A stretch of 64,000 nt of DNA from CAXXOK01 sp963678055 (GTDB lineage Bacteria; Bacillota; Clostridia; Christensenellales; Aristaeellaceae), in the NCBI GenBank assembly GCA_963678055.1, contig OY782679.1, forward strand, positions 2,418,001 to 2,482,000, read 5' to 3'. The notes beneath the pieces are model-generated. The model did not search any database. It was not told the DNA's origin and saw only the letters and a program-made list of their open reading frames with translations. Each line of letters opens with the position of its first letter. Position 1 is the stretch's first letter. Both the position numbers and the translations under genes were made by a program. This document shows positions 1 to 12,009 of the stretch, one piece after another.

Positions 1-129
1 CCTGTGTTACAGGCGGTGAACACGGATCGGGATGTTTGTACGGGGTAAGGATACACGAAACATCGGGATCCGGATTCATACAGGGGTTGTCCCCGGGGAG
101 AGGATACTTCCTCGCCTCAGGCTGCGCCC
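1..129. other. rRNA downstream flank, no gene recognised
   Basis: This stretch lies beyond the 3' side of 23S rRNA at the window edge. A 5S rRNA would be expected here in a standard 16S-23S-5S order, but I cannot find a 5S-like sequence on either strand. The only visible structure is weak, such as a short palindrome at 1-13. A clear rho-independent terminator is not visible either, so the transcript may continue out of the window. Confidence 0.5.
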
Positions 130-199
130 TGACAACTGCATACGGAGGATTGTGAGTGAGTCTATGAGATCATTTCCAATGCTGGTCTTAGGTTTTAAA
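130..199 (-). repeat. 3' half of the 23S rRNA processing stem
   Basis: Three blocks here (130-149, 166-176 and 184-199) are inverted copies of blocks in the 16S-23S spacer (3227-3246, 3158-3168 and 3109-3124). The first block is 20 bases long and differs at one position, which would form a G-U pair in RNA. The two sides therefore would pair into a long interrupted stem with the 23S rRNA as its loop. Such stems are substrates of RNase III-type enzymes in bacteria; use here is inferred. Confidence 0.8.
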
Positions 200-204
200 T
201 AATG

Positions 205-4996
<4,792 letters not shown>

Positions 4997-5061
4997 ATCC
5001 TTTTAGCTCAAAAGCTTAGCTTGGCTATGCTTTTTGCACTCAAATTCTATTGACTGCGTTG

Positions 5062-5094
5062 CGTTCTTTCTTCTTTCTTCTCTGTATCTTTTTC
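5062..5094 (-). repeat. 5' half of the 16S rRNA processing stem
   Basis: In the leader between the promoter and 16S, blocks 5079-5094 and 5062-5069 are complementary to 3302-3317 and 3327-3334 in the spacer. In the minus-strand transcript they would pair and enclose the 16S rRNA. This matches the general layout of bacterial pre-rRNA stems. Confidence 0.75.
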
Positions 5095-5123
5095 AAGGTT
5101 CGCGCTCTTAAGCGAGCTTGCCT

Positions 5124-5152
5124 ACTATACCAAAGTAAGCCTTTGTTGTCAA
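5124..5152 (-). promoter_or_regulatory. rRNA operon promoter
   Basis: On the minus strand, TTGACA (5147-5152) and TATAGT (5124-5129) are separated by exactly 17 bases. The spacing and hexamers are near consensus for the housekeeping sigma factor, and the 16S gene starts about 125 bases downstream. An inverted repeat lies just after the -10 box. Confidence 0.88.
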
Positions 5153-5212
5153 CACCTTTTTTTAAAGAATTTGCGCTTTTCTTGGAATACTACTCACAGG
5201 GTGCATAAAGCA

Positions 5213-5431
5213 TCACTTGTCCTGCTTATGGTCCTTCTTTTCAAGAGCGCTCAGCGAGCCATCCTCATTTTGGATGCGAACATTCTTGAGCGTTGCGTGA
5301 ACGTTTTGCTTAAACTCGTCGATATATTCGCGGCGCAAGGCTGCCTGTTCGTTCAATTCTTCTGCGCTCAGGCCGCGTTCTTTCTTGATGCGGGCCAGCT
5401 CGTTAATGCGATCAATTTTGGATTTATCCAT
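5213..5431 (-). CDS. DUF896 family small protein (YnzC-like)
   Basis: This 72-residue protein resembles the short, charged DUF896 family typified by Bacillus YnzC. It shows the family pattern: an N-terminal K-I-x-R-I-N-E-L-A block, an E-E-x-x-E-Q-x-x-L-R-x-E-Y segment, and a later T-L-K-N-V-x-I block. Helix prediction by eye is high, and there is no signal peptide or membrane segment. The role of the family is not established in general. The start has a GGAG ribosome site and overlaps the end of the upstream glycosyltransferase by 8 bases, so the two are probably translationally coupled. Confidence 0.9.
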   Translation of the reverse strand: MDKSKIDRINELARIKKERGLSAEELNEQAALRREYIDEFKQNVHATLKNVRIQNEDGSLSALEKKDHKQDK

Positions 5432-6557
5432 TGTTTTTCTCCAATTCTTTATGGAAGACCCACTTGCGCTGCATGTAATAGCTCAGGAAGAATAGAAGCA
5501 GGTCCACGGGGATTTTGGTTAGCGTATCGCTCCACCCAAGCCCGATATACAGCGTCGATACAATGCCCGACGACAGTGCGATAATCAGCACCACCGTGAC
5601 CACATAGCGGGTAAAGGACTTGACCAGCACCGCCGCGCTTTCAAACACCATGCGCTTATTGATGAAATAGTTCACCGTAGCACTGATTGCGCGCGCGGCC
5701 GCTGCGGCGATCCCGATGCGGGCAACAAAGCTGATAAAGAATAGGCTCAGGTGCTGGTTCAGCACTGGAATATAGGTTCTCATCAGGCTGTTAAACAGCA
5801 GATACAGGCCGTAGTCCAGCAGAAAGCAAAACATGGACGACAGCACAAAGCGCGTAAAGCGCACCAGAACAATACGGTAAATTCGCCAGCTATCGGCAAC
5901 GGCACGGAAGTGACTTCCTTCATTATTGTTCTCGTAAACAGTTTCTATCGGCAGGGTGCGCAGGGGAATATTCTCAACGGAGCAATAAATCAACTGGTTC
6001 ATTTCATATTCGTAGCGATCGCCCTTGATGGTCAGCAGCGCGGGGATCATGGCTGTGGTAAAGCCGCGCAGTCCCGTTTGCGTATCGGGAACCTTCTGGC
6101 CGTAAAGCGCTTGGAATACACGGCAGGTAATGCGGTTGCCCATGCGGCTTTTGCGGGGAACATCCGGCGAGTTGAAATCGCGCGTGCCAAGTAACAGCCC
6201 GGTGGAATCCTCCGCCAGCGCTTCGGCCATGCGCAGGATATCGGTCACAGTATGCTGGCCATCGCTGTCAGCGGTCACGACAAAGCGGCACTGCAGGCCA
6301 TTGTCCCGAATATATTCCATGCCGTGGCGAAGCGCAAAGCCCTTGCCGCGGTTGGTCTCATACCGTAAGACAACAGGCTGCCCATGCGCTTGCAAGCCGT
6401 TAAATATCTCATCATAAGCCGCGCCCGAGCCATCATCCACGACGACAATCAGCCCGACACCCGTTTGGGCCAGCTGCTGCACATACGGGCCCAGTCGATG
6501 ATCGGGCTGGTACGCTGGAATGAGGACTGCGATATCCGCAGCGGTCTGTATTGACAT
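5424..6557 (-). CDS. GT2 glycosyltransferase fused to a GtrA-like membrane domain
   Basis: This 377-residue protein has two parts. Residues 1 to about 230 form a GT-A glycosyltransferase family 2 domain of the polyprenyl-phosphate sugar transferase type, with VVDDGSG near 39-45 and the metal-binding D-S-D near 97-99. Residues from about 235 to the end form a GtrA-like region with four hydrophobic segments. The probable role is to move a sugar onto a lipid-phosphate carrier at the membrane and help flip or use it for surface glycosylation. The start has an AAGGGGA ribosome site. Sugar and acceptor cannot be told from sequence. Confidence 0.88.
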   Translation of the reverse strand: MSIQTAADIAVLIPAYQPDHRLGPYVQQLAQTGVGLIVVVDDGSGAAYDEIFNGLQAHGQPVVLRYETNRGKGFALRHGMEYIRDNGLQCRFVVTADSDGQHTVTDILRMAEALAEDSTGLLLGTRDFNSPDVPRKSRMGNRITCRVFQALYGQKVPDTQTGLRGFTTAMIPALLTIKGDRYEYEMNQLIYCSVENIPLRTLPIETVYENNNEGSHFRAVADSWRIYRIVLVRFTRFVLSSMFCFLLDYGLYLLFNSLMRTYIPVLNQHLSLFFISFVARIGIAAAAARAISATVNYFINKRMVFESAAVLVKSFTRYVVTVVLIIALSSGIVSTLYIGLGWSDTLTKIPVDLLLFFLSYYMQRKWVFHKELEKNNG

Positions 6558-6578
6558 TCGGTATTCCCCTTTATAACA

Positions 6579-8018
6579 CTAGATTGTGTCCAAATAATCG
6601 CTCAACAGCGGTGCCCAATCTTCACCTGAAAAATCAGACAGCATCCGCTCAAAGTCTGTTCGCGACGCAATCTGAAACGCATAGGTATCATAATATGCGG
6701 CAAGACATTCGTCAAGTTTGCCCTCCATGGCGATTTCCAGTGCGCACAAAGCTGCCGCCCCTTTATACCAGACAATGGTTTGGTACTCGCTCCAGTTGTA
6801 GAAATACTCCAGAGGGCTGCCGGGCGTAAGCCCCGGTACAGACAGACGCATGGCCGTATCCACCCGGCTGTATTGCAGCGCTTGCCGCGCGGCCGTGCCA
6901 TGCCGTGCTTCCCAGTACCGCAGCAGGGCATATTCCGCCAGCGCTTCATGCTGCCAGGGCTGGCGGTAACTGTCAGTTCCAGCTACTGCCTGCACCCACT
7001 GCTTGGCAAGCTCCCGTGCGATGCGTATCTCGCGGGCTTCATTGTCCCTGTCCAGCGTGCTTTGGGCGATTATGCTAAGCGATGGATAGCTCATGCCGTC
7101 CATCGGCAGACCGGCCTCCGCCAGCGTCAGACTTGGATACGGGTATGTGCCAAACAGCTCGGTATAGATAGGCAAGGCAGCCTTTGCAATTTGCAGCATG
7201 GTCTTGGCATCAGCCCGGGTTTTGGCATAGGCTTCTATCAGCACATCCCCTTGCATGCTCTTTGCTTCCTGATACTCCTTGCTGATCAAAAGGGCGAAAT
7301 CACGCGACGCTAGCGCGGTGAAGGTCGTCGTCTGGCCCTGTGTCTTCGCCAGGCCGCTGCCCGCGGCGGTATAACCCTGCGGCAGGGTAAGGGTTACGGA
7401 ATAGTTGCGGCACCGGCTCACAAAAGGATCGCCGATGGAATAGTATGGTGCGGTAAAAGGGTCCCCATCCACAAATTCAGCCGGAATGATAAACGTGTTG
7501 CCCAGGGCATAGATGCCATCGTGCACGCCGAAGCGATAGGCAGCTTCGGGTATGGAAAGGGTATAGTCCACCGTCAGCGTCAGCCATTGGCCGGTCAACC
7601 ACGGTGTATCCAGCGTGATGATGCAAACCGTATGCGCGTCATCTGCATAGTAATAAGAAAGATCTCCGATAGACAGGTCGATATCTCCGGCAGAAAACCC
7701 GTTCGGATAGCACAGATCGTACAGTTCCTCGGTTGCCGATGGAGCATAGTCTATATCGCGCATCGCCCCGGCATACGTGCGCAGCGTAAGCTCCGTTTGT
7801 GTTTCCGCCGTTCGGTTACGCAGCAAAAAAGTCTGCGACACGGATACCGTTTGCTGATCCGGATTGAAATCCGCGTCAATCGTAATTGTATCCAGTCCCT
7901 GGGCAGCGGCAAGCAAAGCTTCGCCAGCCTGGGGCGGGTCCGCAGGGCGCAGCAGGAACACAAGCAATGCAATTATGCATACCACAGCAATCGCCGTTAC
8001 AACCAGCCAGCGTTTCAT
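6579..8018 (-). CDS. membrane-anchored M1 peptidase homologue lacking zinc-binding histidines
   Basis: This 479-residue protein begins with a single membrane anchor (about residues 4-23), and the rest should lie outside the cell. It follows the gluzincin M1 aminopeptidase fold: an N-terminal beta-rich part, then a catalytic-domain-like part. The zinc motif H-E-x-x-H reads R335-E336-L-A-K339, so both histidine ligands are replaced. The third ligand, Glu358, keeps the exact 18-residue spacing, and a Y-K-G motif further on is kept. The exopeptidase motif G-x-M-E-N is changed to G-M-S-Y-P at about 308-312. The fold is probably intact but the protein should not be a normal zinc peptidase; a binding or scaffold role is inference. 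It is 21 bases upstream of the GT2-GtrA gene. Confidence 0.82.
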   Translation of the reverse strand: MKRWLVVTAIAVVCIIALLVFLLRPADPPQAGEALLAAAQGLDTITIDADFNPDQQTVSVSQTFLLRNRTAETQTELTLRTYAGAMRDIDYAPSATEELYDLCYPNGFSAGDIDLSIGDLSYYYADDAHTVCIITLDTPWLTGQWLTLTVDYTLSIPEAAYRFGVHDGIYALGNTFIIPAEFVDGDPFTAPYYSIGDPFVSRCRNYSVTLTLPQGYTAAGSGLAKTQGQTTTFTALASRDFALLISKEYQEAKSMQGDVLIEAYAKTRADAKTMLQIAKAALPIYTELFGTYPYPSLTLAEAGLPMDGMSYPSLSIIAQSTLDRDNEAREIRIARELAKQWVQAVAGTDSYRQPWQHEALAEYALLRYWEARHGTAARQALQYSRVDTAMRLSVPGLTPGSPLEYFYNWSEYQTIVWYKGAAALCALEIAMEGKLDECLAAYYDTYAFQIASRTDFERMLSDFSGEDWAPLLSDYLDTI

Positions 8019-8053
8019 TTCATACTTCCCTTCATCATAACAACGTCCTTATG

Positions 8054-8082
8054 AGTATCCTGCACGTTGCCCCGTTCGTCAA
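8054..8082 (-). promoter_or_regulatory. promoter for the M1-like gene
   Basis: On the minus strand, TTGACG (8077-8082) and GATACT (8054-8059) are 17 bases apart, 36 bases before the start codon. This would drive the M1-like, GT2-GtrA and DUF896 genes as one unit. Confidence 0.6.
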
Positions 8083-8147
8083 GCAGGGAAACCCCTGTAT
8101 GCCGTCAAATTACAATCTTTACAAGTATCCGCTGAAAGGAGCTTCCC

Positions 8148-9341
8148 ATGGAAATCAGAAAACTGAAACCTGCGGAATATATGGCGGGCGAGATGCTGGA
8201 ATCGCTCTCCTTTGTGTTTCCGCTTCCGGACGATCACGAAGAAAAACTCGCAAAGAAACGCTTTCAGCCCGATCGCTGGGGCTATTTTGATGATGATGGC
8301 AAACTAGGCGCCACGCTGACAAATTTCGATATTCCCATTTACCTCGATAGACAGGTGATCGCCGCACGCGGCATCGGCAGCGTAGCCAGCGATCCCGTTA
8401 CGCGCGGGCAGGGGTATGTGCGCACGATGTTCAGGCACCTGCTGCAAACAGACCGGGCGGAAGGCCAGCTTGTATCGGCTTTATTTCCGTTTTCCCACGC
8501 CTTTTACCGCAAGTTCGGGTACGAACTATGCTACGAGCATACAAGAGCATCTTTCCCAACAGGCGCACTAAAGGTCTTTCGCCCTGAAACACCGCCTGCA
8601 GTCCGATTACTGTCACCCCAAGACGGCATGGCAGCGCTGATGCCCATCTATACGGCATTCGCCAAGCAATACAGTTTCATGGCCGCCCGCAATGCAAAAA
8701 GCTGGGAACGGTTTACGATGGTCGATCCCAAAAAAGCGAGCAAGTACTGGTATGTGCTGTCCCGCGACGGGAAGGACACCGCTTATGTAATCTTCAACTA
8801 CCGCAATGGCGACAATCACTATCAAAAAACCCTTTTGGTGCAGGATTATGCGTTTGCAGACCGGCAGGGTTTTGTGGATTTGATGAGCTTCTTGCACGGT
8901 TATTCCGCACAGGCGCAGACGATCCAGATGTTCCTGCCGGACAATTTGCCCATCTCCTCTCTGGTGGAGGATCCCAGTGCTGTCGATTTGGCAATAGCGC
9001 AGCGCCATATGGCGCGTGTGCTGCATGTGGAAAACATGCTTAAAGCCATGCGCCATCCCAAGGAAGACGGAAGCTACAGCGTATATGTGGAGGATGCATT
9101 CCTGCCAGAGAACACTGGCTGCTATGCTGTGCGTTTTACAAAAGAAGGCGAAGTTACCGTAGCACGCTGCCAGGACAAAGCCGACCTACATGTATCCATA
9201 CAAAGCTTCACACAGCTCGTATTCGGCTTTCTGGATTTGGAAGAAGCGGCCTATAAGCCTGATGTGCAAATAACAGGCAACCAAGATATACTGCAAACGG
9301 TATTCGGTAAAAAGCTGTTGTTTTTGGAAGACTTTTATTAA
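8148..9341 (+). CDS. Eis-family GNAT N-acetyltransferase
   Basis: This 397-residue protein fits the Eis family: an N-terminal GNAT domain, a second degenerate GNAT-like domain, and a C-terminal SCP2-like sterol-carrier fold. The acetyl-CoA loop is visible near residues 85-95 as V-T-R-G-Q-G-Y-V-R. Its length matches the family's usual 390-420 residues. Family members acetylate amines, in some cases aminoglycosides or protein lysines; the substrate here is unknown. The start has an AAAGGAG site 7 bases upstream. It is divergent from the M1-like gene and its last four bases overlap the end of tgt on the other strand. Confidence 0.88.
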   Translation: MEIRKLKPAEYMAGEMLESLSFVFPLPDDHEEKLAKKRFQPDRWGYFDDDGKLGATLTNFDIPIYLDRQVIAARGIGSVASDPVTRGQGYVRTMFRHLLQTDRAEGQLVSALFPFSHAFYRKFGYELCYEHTRASFPTGALKVFRPETPPAVRLLSPQDGMAALMPIYTAFAKQYSFMAARNAKSWERFTMVDPKKASKYWYVLSRDGKDTAYVIFNYRNGDNHYQKTLLVQDYAFADRQGFVDLMSFLHGYSAQAQTIQMFLPDNLPISSLVEDPSAVDLAIAQRHMARVLHVENMLKAMRHPKEDGSYSVYVEDAFLPENTGCYAVRFTKEGEVTVARCQDKADLHVSIQSFTQLVFGFLDLEEAAYKPDVQITGNQDILQTVFGKKLLFLEDFY

Positions 9342-10462
9342 AAGTTCTTCGTCATATCATATTTCGAGAAAAATTCATTGCGGAAATCCATCAGGCGGTC
9401 CTCCTGGATCGCCTGCCGTACGTTTTCCATCAAACGCAGCAAAAAGCGCAGGTTGTGGATGGTGGCAAGCCGCGCCCCGGTGATCTCCCCCGCCTTGAAC
9501 AGGTGACGGAGATAGGCACGGGAAAAGTTTCGGCAGGTGTAGCAGTCGCACTCCTGATCAAGCGATGAAAAATCGCGGGCGTATTTGGCGTTTTTAATCA
9601 CCACGCGACCCGTGGATGTAAAGCAGGTGCCGTTGCGGGCGATGCGGGTGGCGAGTACGCAGTCGAACATATCCACGCCGCGCAGTACCCCCTCGATCAG
9701 GCAGTCGGGCGAACCGACCCCCATCAGGTAGCGCGGTTTTTCCACTGGCATGTGCGGCATGATGGATTCCAGCATCCCATACATGATGGGCTTGGGTTCA
9801 CCAACGCTCAAACCGCCGATGCCATAGCCGAAAAAGTCCATATCGGCCAGCGCTTTCGCACTTTGTATGCGCAGGTCTTCAAAAAACGCACCTTGCACAA
9901 TGCCAAATAAGGCCTGATCGCCATCGGTATGATGCGCCTGGCAACGTCTGGCCCAGCGGTGGGTGCGCTCCATGGCATCCTCCGCCTCGGCATGGTCGCA
10001 GGGGTAGGCGGTGCATACATCAAACGCCATCATGATATCTGCGCCAAGCGCGTGTTGGATGTCCATGCTGACTTCGGGCGAGATAAAGCGGCGGCTGCCA
10101 TCCAAATGACTTTGGAAGGTTACACCCTCCTCCTTCATTTTGCGGATACCGGCCAGTGAAAACACCTGAAACCCGCCCGAATCCGTTAAAACAGGCTTGT
10201 CCCAACCCATGAAGCGGTGCAAACCGCCCGCTTCCTGAATTAAATCTTCGCCGGGGCGCAGGTGCAGATGATAGGTATTGGAGAGGATAATCTCCGTGCC
10301 GATTTCCGTAAGCTCCCGCGGGGTCATGGCTTTCACGGTTGCTGCCGTACCCACTGGCATATACACCGGGGTATGAATATCGCCGTGCGGCGTTTTGAGT
10401 ACGCCAAGGCGCGCGCCTGTCTGCTGGCAGCGTTTGGTTACCTCGAAGGAGAATTTCGTCAT
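9338..10462 (-). CDS. tgt: queuine/preQ1 tRNA-ribosyltransferase
   Basis: This 374-residue enzyme swaps guanine-34 of GUN-anticodon tRNAs for preQ1 (in bacteria), the tRNA-level step of queuosine synthesis. The diagnostic D-S-G-G-F-Q-V-F motif, the second G-G-L-S-V-G-E block and the zinc site C-x-C-x-x-C followed by a histidine about 25 residues later are all present. Length is standard. The start overlaps the end of the upstream pseudouridine synthase gene by four bases (ATGA), so it is the last gene of an RNA-modification group that begins with ileS. Confidence 0.96.
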   Translation of the reverse strand: MTKFSFEVTKRCQQTGARLGVLKTPHGDIHTPVYMPVGTAATVKAMTPRELTEIGTEIILSNTYHLHLRPGEDLIQEAGGLHRFMGWDKPVLTDSGGFQVFSLAGIRKMKEEGVTFQSHLDGSRRFISPEVSMDIQHALGADIMMAFDVCTAYPCDHAEAEDAMERTHRWARRCQAHHTDGDQALFGIVQGAFFEDLRIQSAKALADMDFFGYGIGGLSVGEPKPIMYGMLESIMPHMPVEKPRYLMGVGSPDCLIEGVLRGVDMFDCVLATRIARNGTCFTSTGRVVIKNAKYARDFSSLDQECDCYTCRNFSRAYLRHLFKAGEITGARLATIHNLRFLLRLMENVRQAIQEDRLMDFRNEFFSKYDMTKNF

Positions 10463-11148
10463 TGCTTTGCCTCGCTTAAGAATGTATCAATCACCGTATC
10501 AAACGCCACAAAGGACTTGCCCTGCGGCTTGGACAGAAAGGTCATGGGTTCCTTTTTTGTGGGATGAGTTAGCTTTAGCACCGTGCCCCAAAGCGCAATG
10601 GGCTCGCCGGGCGCATCGTTTCCGTAGCGCATATCCTGCACAATGGGATGCTGCAAATGCGCCAGCTGTACGCGAATTTGGTGCTTGCGTCCGGTTTCCA
10701 GCGCAATGTGCAACAGCGCGGTATCGCCATGCACCGCCAGCGTCTGCCAATGGAGCTTGGCTTCCTTTGCGCCGGGTGTCCCCTGCGCTACAACGCGCAC
10801 CATGCCGTTTTCATCCAGCAAATAGTCTATGCAGTCTCCGCTTCTTGCCATGCTGGCACCGTGCACAACAGTCAGGTACTCCCGCTGCATGGCGTGGGTG
10901 CGCAGCTGCTCGGACAGGCGGCTTGCTGCTTTGCTGGTCCGTGCCAGTGCGACCAGGCCGCCGACCGGGCGATCCAGCCGGTGCACCAACCCCAGGTACA
11001 CATCCCCTGGTTTCTGGTAGGTTTCCTTTATATAGGCCTTTGCCTCGTCATATAAACTGATGTCGCCCGTCACATCGCCCTGTGTGAGCAAGTTGGGCGG
11101 TTTTTCAGCAATCAACAGGTGATTGTCTTCGTAGATTACGTTAAACAT
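10459..11148 (-). CDS. RluA-family RNA pseudouridine synthase
   Basis: This 229-residue protein isomerises a uridine in rRNA or tRNA. The RluA signature with catalytic aspartate is clear: H-R-L-D-R-P-V-G-G near residue 75, followed by R-T-S-K-A-A. There is no S4 RNA-binding domain in front, and it is short for the family. I chose the ATG at 11148 because its bases overlap the stop of the upstream methyltransferase (ATGTTTAA) and the protein then begins with the usual Y-E-D-N-H-L-L block. The target site cannot be assigned. Confidence 0.92.
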   Translation of the reverse strand: MFNVIYEDNHLLIAEKPPNLLTQGDVTGDISLYDEAKAYIKETYQKPGDVYLGLVHRLDRPVGGLVALARTSKAASRLSEQLRTHAMQREYLTVVHGASMARSGDCIDYLLDENGMVRVVAQGTPGAKEAKLHWQTLAVHGDTALLHIALETGRKHQIRVQLAHLQHPIVQDMRYGNDAPGEPIALWGTVLKLTHPTKKEPMTFLSKPQGKSFVAFDTVIDTFLSEAKQ

Positions 11149-11998
11149 CGGGTGTCCAGCGCGCAGTGGCACCGCAGGGCAATACGCCCCCGCTTGTCAC
11201 CGGCAGCGCCAGTTCGCCGGCATCCACGGTGCCCTCGCCATGCATACACCGGGTGAGGATATTGCCAAGCACGCTGGCCGCAAACCCGGTCGTGTAGCCG
11301 TTGATCAGATAAAACACTGGCGTATCGCTAAGCACCTGCGCGCACAGCTCGGCCAGGTTGTACAGCTCGTTTTCCAGCTTCCATACCTCGCCGTTTGGGC
11401 CGCGACCGTAGCTAGGCGGGTCCATTAAAATGCCATCGTAACGGTTGCCGCGCCGAATTTCACGCGCGACAAAGGCCTTGGCATCTTCAATAATAAAGCG
11501 GGTGCGGTCTTCGGCAATGCCGGACAAATCCCGGTTTTCCTTGGCCCAAAGGGTCATGCCCTTGGCGGCATCGACATGGGTTACATGAGCGCCCTGCGCA
11601 GCGCAGGCGACAGTCGCCCCGCCGGTATAGGCAAACAGGTTTAAGATCATCGGGCGTTTATCGACTTGCTTGATGCGATTTTGCATAAACTCCCAGTTGG
11701 CCGCCTGCTCGGGGAACAGTCCCGTGTGCTTAAAACCCGTAGGGCGCACATAGAACTGTAGCTTGCCCAGCGTAAGCACCCAGCGATCCGGCAGTTTTTT
11801 ATAAAACTCCCACTCGCCGCCGCCCGTTGCCGAGCGCTTATAGCGCGCGTCGGCCGTCTCCCAAAGCGCGGGGTTTGCCTTGGGCCAGATCACCTGCGGA
11901 TCGGGCCGGCAGAGTACGACATCCTTCCACCGTTCCAGCTTTTCGCCGTCACCGGTGTCCAGTACTTCATACTCCTGCCATTGATCGCATAAGAACAT
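11141..11998 (-). CDS. class I SAM-dependent RNA methyltransferase (RlmI-like)
   Basis: This 285-residue protein has the Rossmann methyltransferase core with motif I as N-L-F-A-Y-T-G-G-A-T and motif IV as M-D-P-P-S-Y-G. Together these mark the RlmI/RlmKL-like branch that methylates 23S rRNA. There is no PUA domain at the N-terminus as in E. coli RlmI. I chose the ATG at 11998 because it follows AAAGGAG at a good distance and lies 12 bases after the ileS stop. The exact nucleotide modified is unknown. Confidence 0.88.
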   Translation of the reverse strand: MFLCDQWQEYEVLDTGDGEKLERWKDVVLCRPDPQVIWPKANPALWETADARYKRSATGGGEWEFYKKLPDRWVLTLGKLQFYVRPTGFKHTGLFPEQAANWEFMQNRIKQVDKRPMILNLFAYTGGATVACAAQGAHVTHVDAAKGMTLWAKENRDLSGIAEDRTRFIIEDAKAFVAREIRRGNRYDGILMDPPSYGRGPNGEVWKLENELYNLAELCAQVLSDTPVFYLINGYTTGFAASVLGNILTRCMHGEGTVDAGELALPVTSGGVLPCGATARWTPDV

Positions 11999-12009
11999 GT
12001 GTCTCTCCT

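Noticed and set aside
1..120. Possible 5S rRNA at the left edge
   Set aside because: No 5S-like conserved blocks are seen on either strand.
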